The notes: generated by a model not told the origin, from the letters alone. A stretch of DNA of 64,000 nt from Companilactobacillus ginsenosidimutans (GCF_001050475.1 NZ_CP012034.1:2170001-2234000), one strand, 5' to 3'; counted from the first letter of the stretch, positions 1 through 9,771 are shown. Numbers and translations are program-made.

Positions 1-1751
1 TTACTCAGAAGTTTGACGAAATTACTGCAGGAGATGAACAAGTCCCAAACGAAAATGTTCAAAAAGCGGTTAACTATTATCAAAATTACATTGATCAAAT
101 GAACTCAAATAATATAAATTATGATGCCTTTAAATCAGATATTCAGAGCATTGCTGATATCAATAACTATCAAGAACTGTCTAACCGGTTACCTGAATTA
201 GCTAGGAATGGATTTGAATTACCATTTCAATTAGATTGGATGCCAGGATATCTTGCCCAAGGACAGAACGTTTTAATATACAGTCATCCTAATACTGGTA
301 ATATTCCATCTACTGGGCTAGGTGAGGATGAAACTACTAGTAAATCTGAATATTATGAGAGTAATTCCAAATTGTTTAGTATGCTTGGATTCAATCAGAC
401 AGATACTGAAAAGATACTAACAAATGCAATTAATTTCAATTCATTACTGAACGAAAGTATCAGAAGTGATACTGACCCTGCTTTTATCAAGGCGCTAACG
501 GATAAATCTAGCATTATTCCTATTGACAGTTTCTATAACCAGACGGGAAATTTAGATTTTAAAACATATGTGAAGAATGCATATCCGGATGCATCGAAAA
601 TATTGATTGCGGACAGTCCGTTTTTGACAAAAGCTTCGAGTATCTTTAATCAGAGTAATTTTGAGATGATGAAAGATTGGATTCTAACAACAAATATTCA
701 ACTAAATTATTATTATTTTGGTAAACCAGGTCAACAAGCAAATAATATTCTTACTGGTGGGCAACCTGATTTAGAATCGGATGCTTACGATGCAATTCAG
801 GGTTATTTTAGTGATATTCTCAGTAATTATTATGGTCAACAAACACTTCCAAACTCTGCTGTTCAAAAAGTAACTACTATGATCGACAATATTATTGCAG
901 CATATAAACAACGAATTGAGAAGAACAATTGGCTAAGTGATTCTGGAAAAGCCAGTGTTTTAGATAAGTTGAATAATATGAAAGTCTATGTTGGTTATCC
1001 ATCGAAAGTTCCAGAAAAAGGTGATTTTTCATCTCTAAACTTATCTCAAGGTGAATCAATTAGAGACATGGAACGGGAAATTAATAATTATACATTTGAT
1101 CTGCACACAAAAGAGTTTAGCCAGTATGCTCCGTATACAGCATGGCAAACTCCAAGCTGGTATCAAAATGCTGAGTATATGTCAGTTGATAATTCATTTA
1201 CGATTTATGACGGTATATTAACAACTCAATATATTTCGGATGATTATTCTGATTCTCAAAATTATGGTGGATTAGGCGTAGTCATTGGTCATGAAATATC
1301 GCATGCTTTCGACAGTGATGGTAGTCACTATGACAAGGATGGAAATTATTCCGATATATGGACAAGAGAAGATAGACAAAACTTTACTAATTTAACGGAT
1401 AAAATGGTTAAAGAATATAATGGCGTTCCATTATTTGGACATTCAATTAATGGTGAAAATACTTTGGCTGAAAACATTGCCGATAACGGTGGTTTGAATG
1501 TTGCATTAGAAGTTGCAAAATCCTTACCAGATTTCAATGCAAATGAATTCTTCACTGCATATGCTCAAACTTTGGCTGCTCCCGTAGATGCATCGTATTA
1601 TTCGGAAGATGCGTTTAAAGAAAGTCATAGTCCCGATGCTTTAAGAGCAAATATTGGTGTCCAAAACCTAGACGATTTCTACAAAACATACGACGTCAAA
1701 CCTGGAGACCCAATGTGGTTAGATCCAGCTAAACGTGTAAATATTTGGTAA
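1..1751 (+). CDS. pepO: M13 family metallopeptidase, 5'-truncated by window edge
   Basis: Zinc endopeptidase of the neprilysin/PepO family. The frame is open from position 3, with no stop before the first internal ATG at 99, and the residues before that ATG align with the N-terminal helical region of the second M13 protein at 15347. The gene therefore starts outside the window. The zinc motif HEISH lies at nt 1290-1304, followed by the ExxxD motif in ENIADNGG near nt 1465. The C-terminus ends in VNIW, as in the paralogue (VHIW). Location (cytoplasmic or secreted) cannot be judged without the N-terminus; the paralogue is secreted. A terminator follows directly. M13 peptidases cleave small peptides; the substrate is unknown. 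Confidence 0.92.
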   Translation, partial: TQKFDEITAGDEQVPNENVQKAVNYYQNYIDQMNSNNINYDAFKSDIQSIADINNYQELSNRLPELARNGFELPFQLDWMPGYLAQGQNVLIYSHPNTGNIPSTGLGEDETTSKSEYYESNSKLFSMLGFNQTDTEKILTNAINFNSLLNESIRSDTDPAFIKALTDKSSIIPIDSFYNQTGNLDFKTYVKNAYPDASKILIADSPFLTKASSIFNQSNFEMMKDWILTTNIQLNYYYFGKPGQQANNILTGGQPDLESDAYDAIQGYFSDILSNYYGQQTLPNSAVQKVTTMIDNIIAAYKQRIEKNNWLSDSGKASVLDKLNNMKVYVGYPSKVPEKGDFSSLNLSQGESIRDMEREINNYTFDLHTKEFSQYAPYTAWQTPSWYQNAEYMSVDNSFTIYDGILTTQYISDDYSDSQNYGGLGVVIGHEISHAFDSDGSHYDKDGNYSDIWTREDRQNFTNLTDKMVKEYNGVPLFGHSINGENTLAENIADNGGLNVALEVAKSLPDFNANEFFTAYAQTLAAPVDASYYSEDAFKESHSPDALRANIGVQNLDDFYKTYDVKPGDPMWLDPAKRVNIW

Positions 1752-1757
1752 ACAAAA

Positions 1758-1793
1758 ACGGCATTGATGAATTATCTTCAATGCCGTTTTGTT
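1758..1793. terminator. Bidirectional intrinsic terminator
   Basis: An 11-bp stem (AACGGCATTGA paired with TCAATGCCGTT) is flanked by A-rich and T-rich tracts. It sits between the convergent pepO and lysR stop codons and can serve both. Confidence 0.85.
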
Positions 1794-2683
1794 TAGTTTT
1801 GGTCTTTGATATTTTTGAGAAGTTCAATACATTCCTCTTGATGTTTATTGGGAATGAATGATTTTCTAACTGCCATTTGCATATAGCAATCGATTGATTT
1901 GCTTGGTTTTAATGGGATTTTTACGACGTCATGACTTAACGTGACTGAGCCATCGATTACGAATCCTATTCCAAGATTGCGTGCTACTAATTTTTCGACT
2001 AACTGACTACTTGGAGCTTCGTAAATAATTTTTGGTTTTACGTTGCTGTTTTCGCAGTATCTTTCCAACGCATTACGGGGGAGTGATTGTGGTTGACGAG
2101 CGATGATTTGAAATTGCTGCAAGTCTTTAGCTTCAATCATGTGTAGATGACTTAGTGGGTGATGAATATTTGCTAGGACGCATAGGGGATGTGTTTCAAG
2201 GGGATATACCTGGAGATCATCTGATATTAATGGCTCTAGGGATGAAAAAATTGCGGCGTCTAATTTGCGATTTCTCAAGTGGTCGAGTAAGTGTTCGGAG
2301 ATGTCTACTTCGGTTGTGACAGCGGGCAACAATTTGTGATGGGCAAAAGTTTGGACTACTCTTGGCAACCAGATTCCGCCGGCTACATGGGAAAATCCGA
2401 GTCGAACTTTTTGATCATCGGCATGTTTAACTTCTGATTCTAGCTGGGAGAATTCTTTGATTAATCTTCGAGCCTTGATGTAGAGAACTTCACCAGCAGA
2501 TGTAGTGATTAAGCCTGAACTATGTGCAGGATGGTTCATTAGTTGTGTATTGTATTCAGACTCCAATCTTTTTAGTGCCACAGAAATCGCTGGTTGTGTC
2601 ACTTGAAACTTTTTAGCAGTTGCGGTGTAGCTTCCGGTTTCAACTAAGTCGCAAAAATATTTTAAATCTCGCTCATTCATCAA
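1793..2683 (-). CDS. LysR family transcriptional regulator
   Basis: A 296-residue LysR-type regulator of normal family length. The N-terminal winged helix-turn-helix covers about residues 1-60 (YFCDLVETGSYTATAKKFQV followed by TQPAISVALKRLE). A periplasmic-binding-like co-inducer domain follows from about residue 88. It lies 147 bp downstream of the DASS anion transporter on the same strand, and the pair is divergent from a flavin reductase. It is the obvious candidate regulator of both, responding to a carboxylate, although this is inferred from position only. A hairpin between the transporter and this gene suggests that it also has its own transcription. Confidence 0.9.
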   Translation of the reverse strand: MMNERDLKYFCDLVETGSYTATAKKFQVTQPAISVALKRLESEYNTQLMNHPAHSSGLITTSAGEVLYIKARRLIKEFSQLESEVKHADDQKVRLGFSHVAGGIWLPRVVQTFAHHKLLPAVTTEVDISEHLLDHLRNRKLDAAIFSSLEPLISDDLQVYPLETHPLCVLANIHHPLSHLHMIEAKDLQQFQIIARQPQSLPRNALERYCENSNVKPKIIYEAPSSQLVEKLVARNLGIGFVIDGSVTLSHDVVKIPLKPSKSIDCYMQMAVRKSFIPNKHQEECIELLKNIKDQN

Positions 2684-2740
2684 AATTCCCCCTAATAAAT
2701 TAATTCAAGTATATCCTAATTTTAATAACTGTTTATAAAA

Positions 2741-2790
2741 ATAGGTTGTAACAACATGAAGGTTATCGTGTGGTTACAACCTATTTTTTG
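2741..2790. terminator. Inverted repeat/terminator between DASS transporter and lysR
   Basis: Arms ATAGGTTGTAAC (2741-2752) and GTTACAACCTAT (2773-2784) are perfectly complementary, with a 20-nt loop and T-tracts on both strands. On the minus strand it is placed to end the transporter transcript. The repeated TTACAACC core also occurs at 4677-4684, upstream of the divergent reductase promoter, so a second role as a protein-binding site is possible. Confidence 0.6.
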
Positions 2791-2830
2791 TTCATGAAAA
2801 TAAATTTTAGTACCAATGGGTTACTATTTT

Positions 2831-4246
2831 TTACCAAAGGCCTATGACTTTAGTCCATAACAGACCGCCGCCAAGCCAGATCACGATGAAAATGACACCA
2901 ATTATGGCGTTTAATTTCCACCAATCTTTATTTTCCACATAACCAGTACTTGAGAAGAAGGCTGCGGTACCAGATGAATATGGGGAAGTTGATAAGAAAA
3001 TTGAACTACAGAATGCTAACAATAATGCTGCCAATGTTGGTGGAACTCCTGTACCGATTGCGACTGAAAGGAATCCAGCATACAAAGCTGAAATTTGTGT
3101 GGCAATACTTGGGAACATGTAGTGAACATAGAAATAAACTATGAATAAGATCACTAGAACCCAGATCCAAGGCATTCCGTGCAATGCGTGTCCTAAAACT
3201 TGTGAGAACCATGGGAAGAAACCGAGTGTCATGAGTTTTTTAGACATTAGCATGATGACGGATAGCCAAATCAAAATATTCCAAGCAAAGCTTTCGTTCA
3301 ACATATCTTTAGTTGATATGACCCCAAAAATTAATAGGATTGATACGGCAATAAAACTGACTTCAGTGGCGTCGATTCCAAAGTGTGGACCAACAAGCCA
3401 TAAAATAATTGCAAGAATAAATGTTGCTCCCATAATTTTTTCACTCATGCTCATTTTACCGATTTGTTTTAATTGATCTTCGGCCCATGCGTGAGCGTTT
3501 GGAGTTGATTTAATTTCGGGAGGATAGATTTTATATATTACGAATGGAATTATTAATAATGAAAGAAAACCTGGTACACATGATGCAGCAAACCATTGTA
3601 GCCAAGAAATTGTAATCCCTTGTGTCTTGGCAAATCCTAGAGCAATCATATTTCCAGCTAAACCTGTTAAGAATAAACCAGAAGTAATGTTATCAATTTC
3701 GTATTCGTTAAAAATTAAGAATGAACCCAATTTACTTTGAGTTCCTTTTTTAGGATCGGAACCCATCTCACGTGATAGGTTATCGATAATAGGATACATA
3801 ATACCGTTTGCTCTGGCATTATTGCTTGGAATTCCAATTGCCAGAACCGTTTCTACAGCAGTAAGTGCATACGCTAATCCTAAAGTATGTTTACCAAATA
3901 ATTTGACGAAAATGTAAGCAATACGTTTTCCCAAACCTGATTTGATAAAACCTGCAGCCATAAACATACACATGGCAATTAACCAAGATGTTGAATTACC
4001 AAATCCTGAAGCAACTTCGTCCATTGAAAAAATACCAGTCATTGTTGCGATAGTGATTCCAATTAAAGTTGTTCCCATCATAGGAATAGGTTTTGTGACA
4101 CAGGCAACGATAGTTGCAATGAAAATAGCAAATAGATGCCAGGCAACTGGACTGATCTCTCCCGGTTTAAACGGTGTTAAAAGCCAGATACCAATACCCA
4201 AAACTAAGGGTAGTATGAAAGCTTTCCAATTTATTTTATTAATCAT
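2831..4246 (-). CDS. DASS family anion:cation symporter (di/tricarboxylate permease)
   Basis: A 471-residue polytopic membrane protein with about 11-13 hydrophobic segments. It belongs to the divalent anion:Na+ symporter family (CitT, 2-oxoglutarate/malate translocators). Two Ser-Asn-type hairpin-tip motifs characteristic of the family are visible: GIPSNNARANGIMYP near residue 138 and LSTSPYSSGTAAFFSS near residue 418. It is predicted to move a dicarboxylate or tricarboxylate across the cytoplasmic membrane. The divergent flavin reductase at 4800 suggests it imports an electron-accepting substrate or exchanges it for the reduced product. The exact substrate cannot be read from the sequence. 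Confidence 0.87.
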   Translation of the reverse strand: MINKINWKAFILPLVLGIGIWLLTPFKPGEISPVAWHLFAIFIATIVACVTKPIPMMGTTLIGITIATMTGIFSMDEVASGFGNSTSWLIAMCMFMAAGFIKSGLGKRIAYIFVKLFGKHTLGLAYALTAVETVLAIGIPSNNARANGIMYPIIDNLSREMGSDPKKGTQSKLGSFLIFNEYEIDNITSGLFLTGLAGNMIALGFAKTQGITISWLQWFAASCVPGFLSLLIIPFVIYKIYPPEIKSTPNAHAWAEDQLKQIGKMSMSEKIMGATFILAIILWLVGPHFGIDATEVSFIAVSILLIFGVISTKDMLNESFAWNILIWLSVIMLMSKKLMTLGFFPWFSQVLGHALHGMPWIWVLVILFIVYFYVHYMFPSIATQISALYAGFLSVAIGTGVPPTLAALLLAFCSSIFLSTSPYSSGTAAFFSSTGYVENKDWWKLNAIIGVIFIVIWLGGGLLWTKVIGLW

Positions 4247-4799
4247 GGTGTGGACCCCTCTATGTGACTCATTGATATTTTGGTATTTCCAATTAGTCTG
4301 ACAACGTAACCAGCGTTGACGGAAAAATTGATAACAAATTCACATGAACGATTAATCCCACACAGTTTTGAATTTTCACTTTGTATCATAACTTTTATTT
4401 TGATGATGTGCAATGAAAGTTATAAATTTATTTTTATCTTATGAAAAAATTTAATTTGTTAGATGCTAGTATTTCAACAATTCACTGATTTATATGTGTG
4501 CGTTCAGTAGTTTCTTCTATTAAGGAATTAGGATGCTTCCAAACAAATATTTTCTTTAAAGCATAAATACATTTTATGATTTCCAAACTAATTTTTGGGT
4601 ACAATAAGTGGTTTATGTGATTAAATGAGCTTAATATACACCGAAAATAAAAATAATTTTACTGTTATGACAAGGCTTACAACCACTTGACCAAAATTTC
4701 ACATTGTCTTTTTAAAATTTACCCTTATACTCCACCTTGTGAACAACCACACACAGATAATTTTGAATTTTACTTTTAAAAATAAGAGGACTGTTAACT
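4247..4799. other. Divergent intergenic region (553 bp)
   Basis: AT-rich DNA between the divergent transporter and reductase genes. It holds the reductase promoter (4704-4731) and a TTACAACC element at 4677-4684. No small gene was found. The minus-strand promoter of the transporter is not clear by eye. Confidence 0.6.
4704..4731 (+). promoter_or_regulatory. Promoter of the flavin reductase gene
   Basis: TTGTCT (4704-4709), a 16-nt spacer and TATACT (4726-4731). The ribosome site AAGAGGA lies at 4784-4790, before the ATG at 4800. Confidence 0.65.
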
Positions 4800-7154
4800 A
4801 TGAAGTTAGTCGCAATCGTTGGAACAAATGCAGAAACGTCTTATGATCGAGAATTGCTACATTACATGCAACGACACTTTAGTAAGAGCGTCACAATGAC
4901 GGTCGCTGAAATTAATCAAGTGCCACAATTTAATGCACCACATGAAAAGGATGAATTACCAACCGCTGTTAAACGTTTGGCAACAAAGATTGAAGCCGCA
5001 GATGGTGTCGTAATTAGTGTTCCAGAAGATGAGAAAGTCGTCCCAGTTGCTTTAAAAGACACTATTGAATGGTTGTCATCAACTATTCATCCACTAATCG
5101 GTAAAAAAATAATGATTGTCGGAACATCATTAGGAGTAAAAGAGTCGAACAGTGTGCAAGACAAATTACGAGAAGCTCTCATTGCCCCTGGTGTTGAAGC
5201 AAATGTCCTACCAGGGAATGAATTTTTGTTAAGTTTCGTTGATAATGCATTTGATGGTCAAGGCAATTTAATTGATGCTCCAACAGTTAATGCTTTAGAT
5301 AGTAGTTTTGATAATTATCTTAAATTTATTAATAACAATAGTGAGACTCCCGCACTAAACGTAAAATGGGATGGAAATTATGATGTAATCGTACTTGGAT
5401 TTGGTGGAGCTGGAGCTTCTGCAGCCAGATTTGCCGCTGACCAAGGCGCTCATGTGTTAGTCGTTGAGGCTGCACCTTATGGACGTGAAGGTGGAAACAC
5501 ACGTTATTCAGCTCAACACGTTGTTATGGGTAAAGACTCAAACGAATTGACTGAATACTACAAGGCTTTGGGCTATCCATATACTTATCCAGAAAAAACT
5601 TTGGAAGCCTACATTAAAGGTATGAGTCATATTCCAATGTACTTTGAAAAATATTTAGGAATCAAAGCCGTTAGCTGGAAATATGATATTAAACCTAGTG
5701 ATCCTGTTGCTAATAAGAAAACTATGGCTGAATATCCTGAACTACCTGGTTCAGATACAGTTGATTTTGCCTTGGTTCACAGACGTGATGCTGATGCAGG
5801 ATTATGGAAGATTCTTCGCCAACAAGTCATGGATCGTACCGACATGATTGATATTTGGTTAAACTCACGTGCTGCCAAACTTATTCAAGAACCTGTAACT
5901 GGCGTAGTCCGTGGTGTTCAAATTAATCGTGAAGATAAACTTTTAAATATTCATGCTAAAAATGGTGTTGTACTTGCTATGGGTGGTTTCGAAAATAATC
6001 CTGAATTAGTTCAAACATACCTTCACAGCAAACGCTTAACTCCACTCGGGACACTATATAACCGTGGTGATGGTATTAAAATGGCTCAAGAAGTTGGCGC
6101 AAAAATGTGGCACATGTCTACTTATGAATCACATGGTGTCTTGCCAGGATTGACTTTCAAAGAGGCAGAAGATGAACGTGGTCGTCAACTAAATTGGCCA
6201 CTACTCAAGAAAGGTAGTATTTTGGTTACCGCTGATGACGGAACTCGTTACTTCCCAGAAGATTCGCCACACAGACATGGCCACATTCAAACTCATGGAT
6301 CATGGCTGATTCCACAGAAGAATCTCCATCCTTATCTAGTTTTCGATCAAGCGCAATATGACGAATTCGAGAAGCAACTGACAGACAACGGTCAATTACC
6401 ATATCCTGAATTTATGGAAAAATTGATTTCGGCTAAAACACTTGCTGAATTAGCTGGACAAATGGATGTGCCTGCTGGCAATCTTGAAAAAACAATCGCA
6501 AACTTTAATCAATTTAAAGAAGCGGGAGAAGACTATGCCTTTGGACGTCATCCTGAAAGCATGCGTAGCTTTGATGATGGACCATATTACGCAATTGCAA
6601 TGGCTAATGATGTCTTGAATACACAGGGTGGTCCTCAACGTAATGAAAAAGCTGAAATTCTAGATACTAATAGCAATCCAATTCCTCATCTTTATGGAGC
6701 TGGTGAACTCGGTGGCGTTATTGCTAACAACTATCAAGGTGGCGGTAATTTAACTGAATGTCTTGTCTTTGGTAAACTTGCAGGGGAAAGTGCTGCTACA
6801 GCTAAAGAGGATGCTGATGAAGTTAATGCCACTGACGCCAATGGTATTAACGATATCGTTGATACTGAAAGTGCTGCAAAGGTTACACTTGGAGATAACC
6901 AATATTTGGGTAGTTCAAATAGTGGACTTGGTGGCAAAATCACGGTTCGTGTTACTTATCAAAAAAATAAAATTGAAGATGTCGAAGTTATGCAACATCA
7001 CGAAAGTGAAGATGTTGGTTTAGTTGCTGTTGACGAAATGCCAAAAGAAATCGTCGCCGCTAACTCAACTGATGTTGATGTGGTCGCTGGTGCATCTGCA
7101 TCTAGTCGTGCTATTAAAGAAGCAGTTCAAGATGCAATAACTCAAGCTGAATGA
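4800..7154 (+). CDS. Three-domain flavin reductase (NADPH-FMN reductase/FAD_binding_2/FMN_bind), fumarate-reductase-like
   Basis: A 784-residue cytoplasmic protein without signal peptide. Residues 1-180 form a flavodoxin-like NAD(P)H:FMN reductase domain. Residues 193-670 form a fumarate-reductase-type FAD domain, with GFGGAGASAARFAADQG as the dinucleotide fold and GGNTRYS after it. Residues 700-784 form an FMN_bind domain with DVVAGASAS, close to the covalent flavinylation motif. Electrons could run from NAD(P)H to FMN to FAD to an enoate substrate. Classical fumarate reductases carry NRLGGN with the substrate-binding Arg; here the site reads NNYQGGGN, and the usual HPT segment is not obvious. 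Fumarate may therefore not be the substrate. The neighbouring DASS transporter and LysR fit a carboxylate respiration-like redox sink. Confidence 0.85.
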   Translation: MKLVAIVGTNAETSYDRELLHYMQRHFSKSVTMTVAEINQVPQFNAPHEKDELPTAVKRLATKIEAADGVVISVPEDEKVVPVALKDTIEWLSSTIHPLIGKKIMIVGTSLGVKESNSVQDKLREALIAPGVEANVLPGNEFLLSFVDNAFDGQGNLIDAPTVNALDSSFDNYLKFINNNSETPALNVKWDGNYDVIVLGFGGAGASAARFAADQGAHVLVVEAAPYGREGGNTRYSAQHVVMGKDSNELTEYYKALGYPYTYPEKTLEAYIKGMSHIPMYFEKYLGIKAVSWKYDIKPSDPVANKKTMAEYPELPGSDTVDFALVHRRDADAGLWKILRQQVMDRTDMIDIWLNSRAAKLIQEPVTGVVRGVQINREDKLLNIHAKNGVVLAMGGFENNPELVQTYLHSKRLTPLGTLYNRGDGIKMAQEVGAKMWHMSTYESHGVLPGLTFKEAEDERGRQLNWPLLKKGSILVTADDGTRYFPEDSPHRHGHIQTHGSWLIPQKNLHPYLVFDQAQYDEFEKQLTDNGQLPYPEFMEKLISAKTLAELAGQMDVPAGNLEKTIANFNQFKEAGEDYAFGRHPESMRSFDDGPYYAIAMANDVLNTQGGPQRNEKAEILDTNSNPIPHLYGAGELGGVIANNYQGGGNLTECLVFGKLAGESAATAKEDADEVNATDANGINDIVDTESAAKVTLGDNQYLGSSNSGLGGKITVRVTYQKNKIEDVEVMQHHESEDVGLVAVDEMPKEIVAANSTDVDVVAGASASSRAIKEAVQDAITQAE

Positions 7155-7165
7155 GTTTTTTCAAA

Positions 7166-7200
7166 AAAATGCCCTGAACATAATCGTTCGGGGCATTTTT
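7166..7200 (+). terminator. Intrinsic terminator of the flavin reductase gene
   Basis: A stem of AAATGCCC-GAAC against GTTCGGGGCATTT, followed by a T-run. Confidence 0.85.
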
Positions 7201-7275
7201 AACATCAATATTTAATTGAAAAAGTAATAACTGTATATCATAATATCTATATTCAATAGTAGTGAGGAACACGCT

Positions 7276-7836
7276 GTGACTAAAGATACAAAAAAACTTT
7301 TAGCAGAATCATTATTGACCTTATTATGTTCGAAGCCAATAGATCATATTACAATCAAAGACATCGTGACAGAATGCGATGTAACACGTCAGACATTTTA
7401 TAACCATTTTTCTGACATTTATGAATTGGTGGAGTGGATATCGAAAAGGGCAGCCGACAGGGCACTCGTTTCTTCATCAGATTACGACAGTTGGCAACAA
7501 GGATTCTACAACATAATGGTTGACTTAAAACAGCATGAAACTATCGTTCATAATATTTATGAATCTCGATATCGTGATGTGCTTGAAGATTATTTTTATC
7601 GAGTAGTATTCAAATATGTCGCAAAAGTGGTTGAACTTCAAGCCGAGGGTATGAATGTTGAAGACAAATATAAACACTTCATTGCTCATTTTTATACTTT
7701 GGCATTTATTGCTTTGATTTTTGAGTGGGCTCACAAAGGGATGAAAGAAGATCCTCAAACACTTATCGATCAGACGTCTGTATTAGTAGAAGGAGACTTT
7801 AAAAAGGCTCTTCAAAAATACGATAATCAAGATTAA
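7276..7836 (+). CDS. TetR/AcrR family transcriptional regulator
   Basis: A 186-residue regulator. The N-terminal TetR helix-turn-helix is clear at residues 20-50 (ITIKDIVTECDVTRQTFYNHF). The C-terminal ligand-binding domain resembles those of small LAB TetR proteins. Translation starts at GTG 7276, behind a GAGGAA ribosome site. It lies 135 bp upstream of oleate hydratase on the same strand, and a strong palindrome sits between them. The context suggests control of fatty-acid detoxification, with a free fatty acid as a possible ligand; this is inference. Confidence 0.88.
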   Translation: MTKDTKKLLAESLLTLLCSKPIDHITIKDIVTECDVTRQTFYNHFSDIYELVEWISKRAADRALVSSSDYDSWQQGFYNIMVDLKQHETIVHNIYESRYRDVLEDYFYRVVFKYVAKVVELQAEGMNVEDKYKHFIAHFYTLAFIALIFEWAHKGMKEDPQTLIDQTSVLVEGDFKKALQKYDNQD

Positions 7837-7840
7837 ACCT

Positions 7841-7899
7841 AAAATTTACAAATCTGCGGATTTGTAAATTTTTTTACATTCTCAGAAATTTGTAAATTG
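7841..7899. promoter_or_regulatory. Palindrome: terminator and/or TetR operator
   Basis: A 14-bp perfect inverted repeat (7841-7854 against 7859-7872, core TTTACAAATC/GATTTGTAAA, 4-nt loop) is followed by a T-run, so it can end the tetR transcript. A third ATTTGTAAATT half-site follows at 7887-7897, ahead of oleate hydratase. The repetition is more than a terminator needs and suggests an operator. Confidence 0.6.
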
Positions 7900-7971
7900 T
7901 TTAACAATCTTTTTTCCATTATTTTAGAAATGTACTCAATTAGTTTTTAACAATTGGAAGAAGGCAAGATT

Positions 7972-9771
7972 ATGAACATTTATAAAACTATGTATCATGC
8001 TAATAAACCCGCTGGTGTTGATGACCGTAAAGCAAATATCGTTGGTGGAGGAATTGCTGGATTAGCAACAGCAACTTTTCTAATCGATGATGCAAAAATG
8101 CCTGCAAAAAATATCACAATCTATGAGAAAAAACCTGTAATGGGTGGTTCAATGGATGGAACTAAATCTAATGAAGGATATCTTTGTAGGGCTGAACGTG
8201 AGCTAGAACCATACATGGAATGTCTTTGGTATCTTTGTAGTAAGATTCCATCATTGGAAAACGAAGGCAGAACTGTCTTAGATGATGTTGTAGACTTCAA
8301 CCGTGAAGAACCAATTCACTCAGAGGCTCGAGTTATTATTAACCAAGGTGAAATTGATGCTCACTATCACGAATATAAATTATCAGCAGAACACTTTGCT
8401 GCAATGAGTAAAATTATTGGTTCAACTGAAGAAGAATTGGCTGACAAATCATTAGATGATTTCTTTGACCCAAGCTTTTTCAAGACAAACTTCTGGACAT
8501 GTTTCCACAGTCAACTAGCATTCAAACACTATCACAGTGTTATCGAATGCCGTCGTTATTGGCAAAGATTCACATTTATCAACCGTCACGAATATCTTGA
8601 AGGATTCATTCACACAAAATATAACGAATATGACGCAATTATTCTTCCTATCGAAAGATATTTGATTGATAAAGGTGTTAATTTCGTAAATGATTTCTCA
8701 GTTTATGACTTGAACTTAGATGGAAATAATAATACTGTTCAAGAAATTCTTGCCAACTATCATGGTGAAAAAACAGCTATTCCTGTTGCTGCACAAGACT
8801 TAGTTTTCGTCACAAGTGGTTCAATCAGTGAAAATAGTACATTCGGTGATAACGATACAGTTGCCATCACAAACACCGATACAAGTGACATGGGAACATT
8901 TACGATTTGGCAAAACTTGGCTAAGAAGGATGAGAAATTTGGTCACCCTGAGAAATTCTTGGGACAAATTGATAAGACTAAATGGATCTCATTCTTCCCA
9001 ACTGTTAAAGATTATCCAGAATTCTTCAAACGTATCGAAGAGATGTCAGGTAGTCCTGCCGGTACTGGTGGTTTGATGACATTCAAAGATTCAAATTGGG
9101 ATCTATCATTCGAAATTCACCACAAACCATTCTTCCCATATCAAGCTGACGACGAAGAAGTTGGCTGGGGATATGGATTGTACGGTGAAAATGAAGGTAA
9201 CTATATTAAGAAGAGAATGTGGGACTGTACTGGTGATGAAATCATGACAGAACTTCTTTATCACTTAGGTATGCTCGATATTAAAGATGAAGTGTTGAAA
9301 CACACATACATGTCAACAGCTATGATGCCTTACTGTACAAGTCAATTTATGCCTAGAAAACTCGGCGACCGTCCAAAAGTTGTTCCAGAAGGTTGCACAA
9401 ACTTGGCATTCTTAGGACAATTCGTTGAAGTTGATGACGATGTTGTCTTCACGGTTGAAACATCAGTTAGAACAGGTATGGAAGGAGTTTACGAATTACT
9501 AGGATTGGATAAATCAGTTCTAGAAGTAAATCCAGCTCGTTACGACATCCGTTATCTACTCGAAAGAATCAAGAGATTCAATGGTATTTCTGGCAAGGTT
9601 ACAGAAGCCGATCTACCAGCAATCGATTTGACAAAACTTCCAGAGTTGAAACAAATGTTGTTGAAGACAATCAACGACGTTCCACCTTACTATCAAATGT
9701 ATCTAGGAAAAGATCAGACAATTCCGACGAAGAAATCGGTCTTGCATCCTAAAGCTCGTATTAGCGAATAG
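7972..9771 (+). CDS. ohyA: Oleate hydratase (FAD-dependent fatty acid 10-hydratase, MCRA family)
   Basis: Hydrates oleic acid to 10-hydroxystearic acid, a detoxification of unsaturated fatty acids; the flavin acts structurally. The ATG at 7972 (599 residues) is chosen because GGAAGAAGG precedes it at 7956-7964; an in-frame TTG at 7954 has no ribosome site. The FAD-binding GGGIAG motif is at residues 25-30. The catalytic-region segment CRAEREL is at residues 72-78, where most relatives have RGxRE, so one Gly is Ala here. Length and whole-protein character match the family. A TetR gene lies upstream and a terminator downstream. Confidence 0.95.
   Translation: MNIYKTMYHANKPAGVDDRKANIVGGGIAGLATATFLIDDAKMPAKNITIYEKKPVMGGSMDGTKSNEGYLCRAERELEPYMECLWYLCSKIPSLENEGRTVLDDVVDFNREEPIHSEARVIINQGEIDAHYHEYKLSAEHFAAMSKIIGSTEEELADKSLDDFFDPSFFKTNFWTCFHSQLAFKHYHSVIECRRYWQRFTFINRHEYLEGFIHTKYNEYDAIILPIERYLIDKGVNFVNDFSVYDLNLDGNNNTVQEILANYHGEKTAIPVAAQDLVFVTSGSISENSTFGDNDTVAITNTDTSDMGTFTIWQNLAKKDEKFGHPEKFLGQIDKTKWISFFPTVKDYPEFFKRIEEMSGSPAGTGGLMTFKDSNWDLSFEIHHKPFFPYQADDEEVGWGYGLYGENEGNYIKKRMWDCTGDEIMTELLYHLGMLDIKDEVLKHTYMSTAMMPYCTSQFMPRKLGDRPKVVPEGCTNLAFLGQFVEVDDDVVFTVETSVRTGMEGVYELLGLDKSVLEVNPARYDIRYLLERIKRFNGISGKVTEADLPAIDLTKLPELKQMLLKTINDVPPYYQMYLGKDQTIPTKKSVLHPKARISE

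Noticed and set aside
3942..4301. Plus-strand open frame of 119 codons opposite the DASS transporter
   Set aside because: Hydrophobic shadow of a membrane-protein gene; no ribosome site and no family features.
4677..4684. TTACAACC shared with the hairpin at 2741-2784, considered as the LysR binding site
   Set aside because: Only an 8-bp match, no clear T-N11-A dyad at the promoter; kept as a note but not claimed.
7954..7971. Upstream TTG start for oleate hydratase
   Set aside because: The ribosome site GGAAGAAGG lies between it and the ATG at 7972, so the ATG is the start.
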